From the NCBI RefSeq assembly GCF_024347595.1, contig NZ_AP025506.1:2294001-2358000 (forward strand): 64,000 nucleotides of DNA. The letters run 5' to 3'. The DNA comes from Vibrio pomeroyi (GTDB taxonomy: Bacteria > Pseudomonadota > Gammaproteobacteria > Enterobacterales > Vibrionaceae). The notes beneath the pieces were generated by a model. It did no database searches, was not told the DNA's origin, and was given only the letters and a program-made list of their open reading frames with translations. Positions 18,851 through 27,879 of the stretch are shown piece by piece. Each line of letters opens with the position of its first letter. Position 1 is the first letter of the stretch. The position numbers and the translations under genes are program-made.

Positions 18851-19128
18851 TGCCAACAATCAAAATCAACAAGCTGACTTCGATTGAATCTAACCCTTCA
18901 AACACTCTGTTGGAAACAATGGAACAAGCTGGGTTAGAACCAGAATACAACTGCCGAGATGGCCACTGTGGCGCATGCCGCTGTACGTTGGATTCTGGTG
19001 AGGTTGAGTACGTTGGTTTTGCTATGGCTTACACACAAGGCGATGAGATTTTGCCATGCATCTGCAAAGCAAAAACCGATTTATCGCTGAGTAACGTGAT
19101 TCACAGAAGCAAACAGAAGCGCGCCTAA
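18850..19128 (+). CDS. yfaE: 2Fe-2S ferredoxin that maintains the NrdB cofactor
   Basis: This 92-residue plant-type ferredoxin has the cysteine pattern CRDGHCGACRC and a later Cys in LPCICKAK. YfaE delivers electrons and helps assemble or repair the diferric-tyrosyl cofactor of NrdB. Its ATG shares its first base with the nrdB stop, so it is translationally coupled, as in E. coli. Confidence 0.93.
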   Translation: MPTIKINKLTSIESNPSNTLLETMEQAGLEPEYNCRDGHCGACRCTLDSGEVEYVGFAMAYTQGDEILPCICKAKTDLSLSNVIHRSKQKRA

Positions 19129-19223
19129 TCTATTCGATTTAAGTTCGCTTGCTTAGTTTCATTTGCTTTCGCTTTAGATAGAATCACGTAAGTTCAAACG
19201 CTTCATCAGAGATGATAAGTATT

Positions 19224-19264
19224 AAAAAGGGTCCGCCTCCTCTTGGAATGCGGACCCTTTTTCT
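19224..19264 (+). terminator. Terminator of nrdAB-yfaE
   Basis: A 13-bp perfect stem (AAAAAGGGTCCGC / GCGGACCCTTTTT) ends in T. It is symmetric enough to serve the leftward napF gene as well. Confidence 0.93.
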
Positions 19265-19306
19265 ATTCGTCTCTTTAGCTCTAAACCACCGAGCCAAACT
19301 AGATGG

Positions 19307-19822
19307 CTACTGTTGAGTCAGGTTCAGAGTCACAGAGCCAATGTAACAAGCGCTTCGGCACTCTCCACAGCCATTGCACTTATCTTGAACGACCGTAGGC
19401 AACTCTCCTACTTCAATGTGTATCGCACCGGCAGAACAAGCGGTTTGGCACGCATTACAGTCCATTTGCATGTAGTTATTGCAGCTATCAGCAAAGCTGG
19501 GCTTCAGGTCGACATAAGGCGTCACGGTTTGATGAAGCGCGCCAGTCGGACACACGTCACTGCACTTATTACACATCGAACAACTGTTGTAATCCAAATT
19601 CAGCAACGCACTGCCCTCTAGCATCTCAATAACGCTATTCGGACACGCTTGCTCACACAACCCACAACCGTCGCAAAGACGCTCAAACAGCACCTCATCG
19701 ACAGCTCTAGGTGGCCTAGCATGTAAGCGCTGTGATTTCTCTTCATAACTTGCCGCAGCTTTAACCGGCTTAGAGAGTCGAGTTAAGAAACCACGCCTAT
19801 TTGAATTTATTTGCTCAGACAT
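19307..19822 (-). CDS. NapF-like ferredoxin-type protein
   Basis: This 171-residue protein has four cysteine groups: CDGCGLCEQACPN, CSMCNKCSDVCPTG, the short CNACQTACSAG, and CNGCGECRSAC. This fits NapF, a cytoplasmic iron-sulfur protein implicated in maturation of the molybdoenzyme NapA. The N terminus has an arginine pair (SNRRGFLTRL) but no convincing export signal. It is not next to nap genes here. It is coupled to the TorD-like chaperone (one shared base) and faces dmsABC, so it probably serves the DMSO reductase; this is inference from position. Confidence 0.8.
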   Translation of the reverse strand: MSEQINSNRRGFLTRLSKPVKAAASYEEKSQRLHARPPRAVDEVLFERLCDGCGLCEQACPNSVIEMLEGSALLNLDYNSCSMCNKCSDVCPTGALHQTVTPYVDLKPSFADSCNNYMQMDCNACQTACSAGAIHIEVGELPTVVQDKCNGCGECRSACYIGSVTLNLTQQ

Positions 19823-20388
19823 TAATCGATATATAACTTTTTATTAGCAACGTTTAAATTATATTCAGATGTTAATTTATTAAGCCAATTAATTACATCG
19901 CTTGATAGCTTCTTATAAAATGATAAACCTGATGCTGTATTTAATTTATCTAAATAAGAAGAAGACCAAGGCAATAAGTGACACTCGAGTAATTCACGAG
20001 CTGAATTAATATTATTATTTTCTAACAAATACGCATGGGCGAATAACATTAAACCAAATTGATCTTCTGGCTCTCTTAAACCTGTATCCAATTCAATTTG
20101 GTTTAATTCTAGAAACTGTCGATATTCCACAGTCGATGCACCAAACACCACACGGTCCTTATCTAGGTACACAGAGCCCCAAGGCGGAGCTGGCATGTCT
20201 CCAACGCCTTCAAACAAGCGGCTAAACTCTGCAGCTAGAGCGTCTTCCTGTTCGTTTTGAAGTGCCAGTAAACAATCTTCTGATAAGACTTGGCTCTCTA
20301 CTAGTGCCTGAACAATATCTAATAACTGTTCTTTATTTGTTGCTTGATAAAATAATGAACCGAGCAATTTATGCGTATCAATAATCAT
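19822..20388 (-). CDS. TorD/DmsD-family molybdoenzyme chaperone
   Basis: This is a 188-residue all-helical cytoplasmic protein of TorD family size, with the family-like segments EFSRLFEGVGDMPAPPWGSVYLDKDRVVFG and EDQFGLMLFAHAYLLE. TorD-type chaperones bind the twin-arginine signal of a molybdoenzyme and hold it until the cofactor is inserted. The divergent dmsA encodes just such a precursor. It is the first gene of a two-gene unit with the NapF-like gene. Confidence 0.85.
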   Translation of the reverse strand: MIIDTHKLLGSLFYQATNKEQLLDIVQALVESQVLSEDCLLALQNEQEDALAAEFSRLFEGVGDMPAPPWGSVYLDKDRVVFGASTVEYRQFLELNQIELDTGLREPEDQFGLMLFAHAYLLENNNINSARELLECHLLPWSSSYLDKLNTASGLSFYKKLSSDVINWLNKLTSEYNLNVANKKLYID

Positions 20389-20495
20389 TCTTATTTATAC
20401 CGTAATTGGTTTAACGACAATTATATAAATACGACGACTAGATTCTTTGATCTATTTTATACATTCGATTCATAAAATTTAAATTTCTCTCTTAT

Positions 20496-20509
20496 TTGAT
20501 GCCAATCAA
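20496..20509. promoter_or_regulatory. Perfect FNR site between dmsD and dmsA
   Basis: TTGATGCCAATCAA matches the FNR consensus TTGATNNNNATCAA at all ten defined positions. Its centre is near 20502.5; a class II promoter for dmsA would start near 20544. It is well placed to switch on dmsABC without oxygen. Confidence 0.8.
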
Positions 20510-20543
20510 TCAATATTTAGAAATAAAAACATAGAAGCCAAAC

Positions 20544-20559
20544 TACCTATAAAGTGCTA
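20544..20559. promoter_or_regulatory. Candidate NarP site over the predicted dmsA start point
   Basis: TACCTAT-AA-AGTGCTA has the 7-2-7 layout; the left heptamer matches fully and the right at 5 of 7. It overlaps the predicted transcript start, a position that would fit repression by nitrate as known for E. coli dmsA and NarL. This is tentative. Confidence 0.35.
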
Positions 20560-20586
20560 GCTATCAATAACAATAGGCATCTTAGA

Positions 20587-23025
20587 ATGACGAATAAGAA
20601 AGAATCTGGGGTAATGAATCTTACTCGAAGAGGCTTCATGAAAGCTTCTTCGGCGGTAGGTAGTGCAGCCGCACTCGCGGGCGGTATCGCTTTACCTTTC
20701 AAATCCAAACCAGTAGCGGCTGCGGTTGCTGAGAATGTGGATGAGAAAATCGTATGGAGTGCATGTACAGTAAACTGTGGCTCTCGCTGCCCACTGCGTA
20801 TGCATGTGCAAAACGGTGAAATCAAATACGTAGAAACAGACAACACGGGTACTGACGAATACGGTCATCACCAAGTGCGTGCGTGTCTACGTGGTCGCTC
20901 TATGCGTCGCCGTGTTTACAACCCAGATCGCCTGAAATACCCAATGAAACGTGTGGGCAAACGTGGTGAAGGTAAGTTTAAGCGTATTAGCTGGGAAGAG
21001 GCTTATGATGAAGTCGCTGGCACTATGCAACGCCTTATCAAAGACTACGGTAACGACACTATCTACCTAAACTACGGTACAGGTACGCTTGGTGGTACGG
21101 TGACTAAGTCTTGGCCACCAGCACAAACGCTGATTGCGCGTCTAATGAACCTAAGTGGTGGTTACCTAAACCATTATGGTGACTACTCAACAGCGCAAAT
21201 CGCGAAAGGCTTGAGCTACACCTACGGTGGTTGGGCAAACAACAACTCTTTCTCTGACTTAGAGAACACTAAGCTTAACATCCAATTTGGTAACAACCCT
21301 GCTGAGACTCGTATGTCTGGCGGCGGTCTGATCCACCACTACGTAGAAAGCAAAAACAAATCAAACGCAAGAACGATCATCATCGATCCACGTTACACCG
21401 ATACTGCCGGTGGCCGTGAAGATCAGTGGATCCCAATTCGCCCTTCTACCGATGCTGCATTGGTAGCGGGTCTTGCACACGTGATGATCACTGAAGACCT
21501 AGTCGACCAACCGTTCCTAGACAAATACTGTGTCGGTTACGATGAGAAGACCCTTCCTGCATCAGCGCCTAAAAACAGTGACTACAAATCTTACATCCTA
21601 GGTTTAGGTGAAGATGGCGTAGAGAAGACACCTGAGTGGGCTTCTAAGATCACAGGCATTCCAGTTGATACTATCGTTAAACTGGGCCGCGAGATGGGCA
21701 CAGCGAAACCGTGTGCTATCCACCAAGGTTGGGGTCTACAACGTACTGCGAACGGTGAGCTAGCTTGTCGTGCAATCGCAATGCTGTCGCTACTCACTGG
21801 TTCTGTGGGTGTATCTGGCGGTTCGACAGGTGCTCGTGAAAGTGACATCAACATTCCGTTTGTTCGATTCCCGACTGTGCCAAACCCTGTTGAAACATCA
21901 ATTTCAATGTTCATGTGGACAGACGCAATTCACCGTCACCACGAAATGACAGACATCACTGATGGTGTTCGCGGTGCAGAGCGCCTTAAGAACCCAATCA
22001 AGATGATCTGGAACTACGCAGGTAACTGCATCATCAACCAACACTCAGACATCAACAAGACGCACGCGATTCTTCAAGATGAGAGTGCGTGTGAAATGAT
22101 TGTTGTAGTTGATAACCACATGACCTCTTCAGCGAAATACGCCGACATCATCCTGCCTGACTTAACCACATCAGAGCAAGACGACTGGTGTATGGATGGT
22201 AAAGCATCGAACATGCCTTACTTCATCTACGCACAAAAAGCGATTGAGCCTCAGTTTGAAGCAAAATCTATCTACGAGATGTGTACGCAACTTGCTAAGC
22301 GCATGGGCGTAGAAAAAGAGTTCACAGAAGGTCGTACTCAAGAGCAATGGATTGAGCACCTTTACGCGGAAACTCGTAAGAACGATCCAACACTGCCAAC
22401 CTTCGAAGAGATGAAAGAACTGGGTATCTACAAGCGTAGTTACGACCACCACTACATCGCTTACGAAGATTTCCGTAAAGACCCTGAAGCGAATCCACTT
22501 ACCACACCAAGTGGCAAAATCGAGATTTACTCAGAGCAACTGGCTGATATCGCGAAAACGTGGAAGCTGAAAGAAGACGAAGTGATTCACCCACTTCCGA
22601 TTTACGCGGATTCTTTTGAAGGTCATAACGATCCACTAGCAGAGAAGTACCCACTTCAGCTAACAGGCTTCCACTACAAGGCTCGTACGCACTCAACTTA
22701 CGGCAACGTTGCAGAGATCAAAGCTGCGGCACCGCAAGAGTTGTGGATCAACCCAATCGATGCGAAAGAACGTGGTATTGAAAGCGGCGACATGGTGAGT
22801 ATTTTCAACGACCGTGGCGAAGTACATATTCCAGCGAAAGTGACACCAAGGATTCTTCCTCGAGTTGTCGCACTAGGCGAAGGTGCATGGTACGCACCAG
22901 ATGGTCAGAAGATTGACCATGCAGGCTCTATCAACGTGCTGACGACTCAGCGCCCGAGCCCACTTGCTAAGGGTAACCCTCAGCATACAAACCTAGTTCA
23001 AATCAAAGCGCTAAAGAAAGCATAA
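20587..23025 (+). CDS. dmsA: Anaerobic DMSO reductase catalytic subunit
   Basis: DmsA reduces dimethyl sulfoxide or related S- and N-oxides with electrons from menaquinol. The 812-residue precursor has a twin-arginine signal (LTRRGFMKAS). It has an N-terminal 4Fe-4S motif (CTVNCGSRC and VRACLRG) and DmsA-type segments such as GNNPAETRMSGGG and the Mo-ligand serine region GDYSTAQ. The start is uncertain. ATG at 20587 gives a pre-signal region like that of E. coli DmsA, while ATG at 20614 would begin directly at MNLTRRGF. It leads dmsABC, with dmsB 11 bases after it. Confidence 0.92.
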   Translation: MTNKKESGVMNLTRRGFMKASSAVGSAAALAGGIALPFKSKPVAAAVAENVDEKIVWSACTVNCGSRCPLRMHVQNGEIKYVETDNTGTDEYGHHQVRACLRGRSMRRRVYNPDRLKYPMKRVGKRGEGKFKRISWEEAYDEVAGTMQRLIKDYGNDTIYLNYGTGTLGGTVTKSWPPAQTLIARLMNLSGGYLNHYGDYSTAQIAKGLSYTYGGWANNNSFSDLENTKLNIQFGNNPAETRMSGGGLIHHYVESKNKSNARTIIIDPRYTDTAGGREDQWIPIRPSTDAALVAGLAHVMITEDLVDQPFLDKYCVGYDEKTLPASAPKNSDYKSYILGLGEDGVEKTPEWASKITGIPVDTIVKLGREMGTAKPCAIHQGWGLQRTANGELACRAIAMLSLLTGSVGVSGGSTGARESDINIPFVRFPTVPNPVETSISMFMWTDAIHRHHEMTDITDGVRGAERLKNPIKMIWNYAGNCIINQHSDINKTHAILQDESACEMIVVVDNHMTSSAKYADIILPDLTTSEQDDWCMDGKASNMPYFIYAQKAIEPQFEAKSIYEMCTQLAKRMGVEKEFTEGRTQEQWIEHLYAETRKNDPTLPTFEEMKELGIYKRSYDHHYIAYEDFRKDPEANPLTTPSGKIEIYSEQLADIAKTWKLKEDEVIHPLPIYADSFEGHNDPLAEKYPLQLTGFHYKARTHSTYGNVAEIKAAAPQELWINPIDAKERGIESGDMVSIFNDRGEVHIPAKVTPRILPRVVALGEGAWYAPDGQKIDHAGSINVLTTQRPSPLAKGNPQHTNLVQIKALKKA

Positions 23026-23036
23026 GGTAGGTTGGA

Positions 23037-23657
23037 ATGAAACAATACGGCTTTTACATTGATTCAAGTAAATGCACGGGTTGTAAAACCTGTCAGCTTG
23101 CTTGTAAAGATTATAACGATCTAGACATCAAAACGAACTACCGTCGTGTATACGAATACGCAGGTGGCGGCTTCACTCAAGATGGCGATACCTGGGTTCA
23201 GAAAGATGTTTTCTCTTACTACCTATCTATCGCTTGTAACCACTGTACTAACCCTGCATGTGTGAAAGTGTGTCCTTCGGGCGCAATGCACAAACGTGAT
23301 GAAGACGGCTTGGTTGTGGTTGACGAGAGTGTGTGTATTGGTTGTCAGCACTGTAGCAATGCGTGTCCTTACGGCGCACCACAATACAATGCGAAGAAAG
23401 GTCATATGACCAAATGCGATGGTTGTTACCAACGTGTTTCAGAAGGCAAACAACCTATCTGTGTTGAGTCTTGCCCACTTCGTGCATTGGAGTTTGGTGA
23501 AATCAATACACTTCGCGAGAAGTACGGATCTGGTGCAGACGTGGCGCCACTGCCATCTTCAACCGAAACACTGCCAAACATCGTGATTAAGCTAAACAAA
23601 AACGCGAAGCCGACTGGCGATACCAGTGGTCACCTAGCAAACCCGAAGGAGGTGTAA
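23037..23657 (+). CDS. dmsB: DMSO reductase iron-sulfur subunit
   Basis: This is a 206-residue electron-transfer subunit with four 4Fe-4S cysteine groups: CTGCKTCQLACKD, CNHCTNPACVKVC, CIGCQHCSNAC and CDGC...CVESC. It passes electrons from the membrane anchor DmsC to DmsA. Size and motif spacing are normal for DmsB. It has no export signal of its own and is presumably carried across with DmsA by the Tat system. Confidence 0.95.
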   Translation: MKQYGFYIDSSKCTGCKTCQLACKDYNDLDIKTNYRRVYEYAGGGFTQDGDTWVQKDVFSYYLSIACNHCTNPACVKVCPSGAMHKRDEDGLVVVDESVCIGCQHCSNACPYGAPQYNAKKGHMTKCDGCYQRVSEGKQPICVESCPLRALEFGEINTLREKYGSGADVAPLPSSTETLPNIVIKLNKNAKPTGDTSGHLANPKEV

Positions 23658-23658
23658 G

Positions 23659-24504
23659 ATGATTTTTCATGAGTGGTCTTTGATCTTCTTTACGGTGCTG
23701 GCTCAAACAGCTGTGGGTGGTTACTTACTTATTGGCGCACGTGCACTGGTACTTGGTCATGACGAAGAGAAACTGAACAGCTACAAGGTTCCAATGTTCA
23801 TTCTGTGGGCATTAATGGGTCTTGGTTTTATGTTCTCGACAACGCACCTGGGCTCTCCACTACGCGCATTTAATGCCTTTAACCAATTAGGTTCGGCTTG
23901 GTTGTCTAACGAAGTGTTCTTCGGCGCGGCATTCTTCGCAGTAGGCGGCCTGCAGTGGCTACTGTCTGTGGTTAAGAAAGGTGGTGTAGCTATCCAAAAA
24001 GCACTGATGGTTGGCGCTATGGTACTGGGTGTTATCTTCATGTACGCGATGATCAACGTATACATGATCAACACAGTACCTACATGGGACAACATCTACA
24101 CACCGATGAGCTTCATCATGACGATGGTTGTGGGTGGCTTGCTGCTATCTCAGTTCGTAATTGTATTTGCTAACGACAGCCGCTTTACGGTTGACCGTAA
24201 CATCACCATGCTGGCTGTGATTGCGGTTGCGATCAGCTTACTTGTAACAGTAGGCAAACTGAACCTAATCGGTGACATCCAAACTTCAGCAGCAAAAGCC
24301 TCTGAGTTGGTTGACGGTTTAGGCAGCTATGTGATTCTTCAAGTTGCATTACTGATGGCAAGCTTACTGATTTGGATTCTACCTATGCTGAACAAAGCAA
24401 AAGTGAACCCAGTAAACCTAGGCCTAGCATTGGTACTGTTCTTAGCTTCAGAGTTAATCGGCCGTGGTTTGTTCTACAGCTTACACATGACAAGCGGTTT
24501 GTAA
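23659..24504 (+). CDS. dmsC: DMSO reductase membrane anchor subunit
   Basis: This is a 281-residue protein with about eight membrane helices, the size and pattern of DmsC. It anchors DmsAB to the membrane and oxidises menaquinol. AAGGAGGTG precedes the ATG, and the gene starts one base after the dmsB stop codon. Confidence 0.93.
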   Translation: MIFHEWSLIFFTVLAQTAVGGYLLIGARALVLGHDEEKLNSYKVPMFILWALMGLGFMFSTTHLGSPLRAFNAFNQLGSAWLSNEVFFGAAFFAVGGLQWLLSVVKKGGVAIQKALMVGAMVLGVIFMYAMINVYMINTVPTWDNIYTPMSFIMTMVVGGLLLSQFVIVFANDSRFTVDRNITMLAVIAVAISLLVTVGKLNLIGDIQTSAAKASELVDGLGSYVILQVALLMASLLIWILPMLNKAKVNPVNLGLALVLFLASELIGRGLFYSLHMTSGL

Positions 24505-24583
24505 TCACTTACTCAGTTTAAGTGCAGGTTACAATGCTATTCGCCACTTGTTGGCTTATCTAGAAGGCTAGATAAACAAAAGA

Positions 24584-24615
24584 CCCCACAACCATATGGA
24601 TGTGGGGCCTTTTTA
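24584..24615 (+). terminator. Terminator of dmsABC
   Basis: A GC-rich stem (CCCCACA / TGTGGGG) around a 10-base loop is followed by CCTTTTT. Confidence 0.85.
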
Positions 24616-24683
24616 TTTGTTCTGTCTTAACCTTAGTTCAAGAGGTCTTGGCTCAAGAAAACTTGGTTAGCAGCAAGAGCTGC

Positions 24684-25922
24684 TTACTTGATGATAGCTG
24701 AAGGGATAAACATATCCTTCACGCGTTTTAGTGATGAATAGTCACCAAACATAGGTTTGCTATCTAGGTGTCTTCTCAACATGTCAGCCGCTACGGTTTT
24801 GATAATGGTACGCGCATCTTCACGATTGTATTGGCGATAGAACTCTAGCACTTGTCCCCACTCACCCGCTTCGCTCGATAACGCGATACTGAATGTATTG
24901 CCGTCTAACTTGCCCGTCACCAAGGCCAATTCCGTGCCGCACTTTTCTCTGGTTGCGCCCGCCAAGGCAAAAGTCGCCGCCAATGGGTCGCTCTTTTCGA
25001 GCTCACTCTCTTTTGGATCAGCCATCACCCATGAGTGATCGAAGCAATCTTCAACTTGCTCATTCGATTGTAGCCAAGCCGAAAGCGCACCTTTGGTCGA
25101 CACTTCAGATACAGATAAGGTTTTCTTTCTCTCTGCCATGATGTGGCCAATATGATCAATCATCGGTTCATCAACACTGACTACGTTGCTCTCTAACAGC
25201 TTGTACACCATTTGTAGCAGTTTAACGCGCGTTTCTAAGCCAGACTTAGGCCCAAACAGTTTCACCTCAATGAAGGGCAGATAAGAGCGATAGCCCAACT
25301 CATAACCTTCAGGCAGCTTTAATTGGTCTAACACATCCGAGATACCCGACTCAGATAAGCCAAACGTAAACAAGCGACTGCATTCTGAAGCAACGACTTG
25401 AGGATACGTGCGAGACAAATCGGGTAGGATTTCAAAGGTCACCATGCGTTTGAATTCACTCGGTACACCCGGCGTGAAATAGAAAGTCGCATCATTGATT
25501 TTCAGCTTGAAGCCACATGCAGTGCCGACAGGGTTATCGACAATCTCAGAACTTGCTGGCAGCAAGGCTTGCTTAAGGTTGCTGTCAGGCATCGGCATAC
25601 CACGTCCTGAGAACATCTCTTCCATACGAGCGAGCCATTCAGGGAACATGACTAACTTTTGCTCGGAAGCAGCGGCAGCAGCGGCTGCACTCATGTCATC
25701 GGTTGTCGGCCCTAAACCACCATTGACGATAACCACATCATAGTTAAAGCTCAGCATCAGCAGTTCTTCAACCAGAGCACTCATTTGGTCACCCACAGTG
25801 GAACGTTTCGCGAGAGCAAAACCATGCTGATAAAACTCACCAGACATCCAAGCTGCGTTTGTGTCTACAATGTCTCCATGAAGAACTTCTTCACCTGTGC
25901 TTAACATTGCGATTTTCGTCAT
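24684..25922 (-). CDS. CinA-family protein (NMN deamidase-related)
   Basis: This 412-residue protein has an N-terminal molybdopterin-binding-like (MoaB/Mog fold) domain, seen in MLSTGEEVLHGDIVDTNAAW and NGGLGPTTDD. Its C-terminal domain resembles CinA/PncC. CinA family members hydrolyse ADP-ribose or deamidate nicotinamide mononucleotide; E. coli YfaY is a similar but partly inactive relative. The ATG at 25922 has AGGGA seven bases upstream and matches the family start; an upstream start adding 12 residues is not needed. It is a single gene. The activity of this copy cannot be told from sequence. Confidence 0.8.
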   Translation of the reverse strand: MTKIAMLSTGEEVLHGDIVDTNAAWMSGEFYQHGFALAKRSTVGDQMSALVEELLMLSFNYDVVIVNGGLGPTTDDMSAAAAAAASEQKLVMFPEWLARMEEMFSGRGMPMPDSNLKQALLPASSEIVDNPVGTACGFKLKINDATFYFTPGVPSEFKRMVTFEILPDLSRTYPQVVASECSRLFTFGLSESGISDVLDQLKLPEGYELGYRSYLPFIEVKLFGPKSGLETRVKLLQMVYKLLESNVVSVDEPMIDHIGHIMAERKKTLSVSEVSTKGALSAWLQSNEQVEDCFDHSWVMADPKESELEKSDPLAATFALAGATREKCGTELALVTGKLDGNTFSIALSSEAGEWGQVLEFYRQYNREDARTIIKTVAADMLRRHLDSKPMFGDYSSLKRVKDMFIPSAIIK

Positions 25923-26131
25923 ATTTCTATCCCTTGTGGTCATAAAAAGACACTGCATTATTCATAAACTGGTCTATGGTTGAATTTGAGACATTTCAGC
26001 TTTTCACAAATATTAATAATGTTAAATCTAAGGTTTTCTTAGGAAAAGCGACAAATTATTAGTTCCCTAAATCAGACGTTTAATAGATAATTGTGACTCT
26101 GATCAATTCTTAACTTCTCATGGAGACCCTT

Positions 26132-27040
26132 GTGGCCAAATCACCGTTACTAGCAAAGGTTACTGCTGCATTTTCAATGCTAATGTCAGTTAACTCGGTT
26201 GCAAGCCAATACGACTTCGACCAGCCAATCAACCTTTCTTATTCGGATGAATGTGCTCAAGATTACTGTGTTAATGATAGCTTGTACACCTACAAGCCGA
26301 ATACCAATTACGCACTGAGCGAATCAAGTGACGAGTACGACTTCTCAATCCAACAACCAAAACACATGTTGGTGAGTCAAGAGAAGGATTGGGATTACCT
26401 AATGGGCCAAACCTACACCATTTTGGGCTTAAGTGTCGCTACGGTGGGTTTAATGACTCTACTCCCTGAAAGTATCACCAAGTGGGATGATGACCAACGT
26501 GACATCAGCTCATTAGGTAAAAAGTGGAAGGATAACGTGTCTGATGGCCCAGTATGGGACCGTGATGAACACTTCCTAAACTACGTGATGCACCCATATT
26601 TTGGTGGTGTTTACTACACCGCAGCTCGACACGCAGGTTACGATGAGTTTGAGTCTTTCTTATATTCGTGGACTATGTCGACGTTCTTCTGGGAATACGG
26701 TGTAGAAGCGTTTGCTGAAGTACCATCATGGCAAGATCTGTTCATCACTCCATTCTTCGGTGCGGTTGTTGGTGAAATGATGCTAGAAGCAGAGCAAGAC
26801 ATCATTGCTTCAGGCGGCGAAGTGATGGGCTCTCAAACCATGGGTGATGTGTCTCTATTTTTCCTAAACCCTGTTGGACACATCCACTACTGGGTAAGTG
26901 ATGCTTGGGGCGGTGACGCAGAAGTTAATCTGAATACTAATCCTTGGTGGGATAACCAAGACGCAGCCCGATTCGCATACGATGCTGGCGCACCATACGA
27001 TTCTCAGTTTGTTGGTATGAACTTTAAAGTAACCTTCTAA
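26132..27040 (+). CDS. DUF3943-type envelope protein of unknown function
   Basis: This 302-residue protein has an N-terminal signal-like segment (LLAKVTAAFSMLMSVNSVASQ), one hydrophobic helix (YTILGLSVATVGLMTLL), and aromatic-rich segments with HPYFGGVYYTAARHAG and WEYGVEAFAEVPS that recall DUF3943 proteins. The function is unknown; an envelope location is likely. The start is taken as GTG at 26132, because GGAG lies six bases before it, while the ATG at 26120 has no ribosome site. It is a single gene ending in a good terminator. Confidence 0.72.
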   Translation: MAKSPLLAKVTAAFSMLMSVNSVASQYDFDQPINLSYSDECAQDYCVNDSLYTYKPNTNYALSESSDEYDFSIQQPKHMLVSQEKDWDYLMGQTYTILGLSVATVGLMTLLPESITKWDDDQRDISSLGKKWKDNVSDGPVWDRDEHFLNYVMHPYFGGVYYTAARHAGYDEFESFLYSWTMSTFFWEYGVEAFAEVPSWQDLFITPFFGAVVGEMMLEAEQDIIASGGEVMGSQTMGDVSLFFLNPVGHIHYWVSDAWGGDAEVNLNTNPWWDNQDAARFAYDAGAPYDSQFVGMNFKVTF

Positions 27041-27080
27041 TCCAGCGACCTAATTACTTTCGTAAAAACAAAACTCTTCT

Positions 27081-27108
27081 AAAAAGCGGCTCTCTAGCCG
27101 CTTTTTTT
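27081..27108 (+). terminator. Terminator after the DUF3943 gene
   Basis: An 11-bp stem (AAAAAGCGGCT / AGCCGCTTTTT) with a 4-base loop ends in T. Confidence 0.92.
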
Positions 27109-27158
27109 GTGCCCTACTCTTCATTCTCTTTTTTTGCATCACAGCTTAGTTTCAAAAA

Positions 27159-27172
27159 TTGACACAGGTCAA
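27159..27172 (+). promoter_or_regulatory. FNR/CRP-family-like dyad upstream of the ACT-domain gene
   Basis: TTGACACAGGTCAA is a perfect 5-4-5 inverted repeat (TTGAC / GTCAA), one base away from the FNR site in each half. It could equally be only a -35 element (TTGACA). Confidence 0.3.
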
Positions 27173-27272
27173 ACATTGTTCGATGTAACCTTCTACACTG
27201 AAATTAAAGAACTTTATCGCGTGATATCAAACATTTAATTAGCAACGATTTATTGAGACTTTGGGGGCTGAT

Positions 27273-27785
27273 ATGAACAGTACATTTATCGTAAACTTTA
27301 TCGGAAAAGCATCACCAGCAACAATCAAACAACTTGCTGCGGTTACTCACGAAAACGACGGAAAATGGCTCATCAGTAAAGTGAATTTTATTGAAGACCA
27401 AGTCGCAGGCGTACTCAAGGTTCAACTTCCAGCCATCAACGAATCGATTGTTAAAGAGGCCTTCAGCGCTAATCCTGATCTCATCGTGCAGTTTGTTGAT
27501 TCAGACCATTCACACAATGTGCAAGACACAATCCATCACCTAAGACTCGACTCAAACGACCGAGCAGGTATCGTTAATGAAGTGACTCATGTACTGGATA
27601 GACAAGGTATCAGCATTCTCGATATGGACTGTCACCGAGTATTTATCGCAGGTGGCGGTGGTGTGAGCTCAAGCCTATTTACTTCAAAGATCGCCGTTAA
27701 GCTACCAATCGAAGTTCAAATTGATGATGTGGTTAATGAACTAGAAACCCTCAGTGAAGATACTCGAGTGATGATTGAGGGCTAG
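27273..27785 (+). CDS. GcvR-like ACT-domain protein
   Basis: This 170-residue cytoplasmic protein has two ACT-like regions; the second is clear (LRLDSNDRAGIVNEVTHVLD...ISILDMDCH). GcvR is the ACT protein that binds glycine and restrains the activator GcvA, and this protein is of similar size and layout. Vibrios encode several GcvR relatives, so true GcvR function is not established. The ATG at 27273 has GGGGG five bases before it. It is a single gene. Confidence 0.7.
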   Translation: MNSTFIVNFIGKASPATIKQLAAVTHENDGKWLISKVNFIEDQVAGVLKVQLPAINESIVKEAFSANPDLIVQFVDSDHSHNVQDTIHHLRLDSNDRAGIVNEVTHVLDRQGISILDMDCHRVFIAGGGGVSSSLFTSKIAVKLPIEVQIDDVVNELETLSEDTRVMIEG

Positions 27786-27826
27786 TTGTTAGTATTTAAC
27801 GACACAAACCAAGCGTTACATAAAAA

Positions 27827-27859
27827 CAAAAAGAGCAGCTCATCGGCTGCTCTTTTTAT
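27827..27859 (+). terminator. Terminator between the ACT gene and nspC
   Basis: A stem of 12-13 bp (AAAAAGAGCAGC / GCTGCTCTTTTT) has a 4- to 6-base loop. A-run and T-run flanks make it bidirectional, so it can also end the leftward nspC transcript. Confidence 0.9.
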
Positions 27860-27879
27860 TGTTCTAATACAATATTCAG

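Noticed and set aside
26092..26107. CRP-like site upstream of the DUF3943 gene
   Set aside because: TGTGA is followed by only a partial second half (TCAAT), too weak to list as a site.
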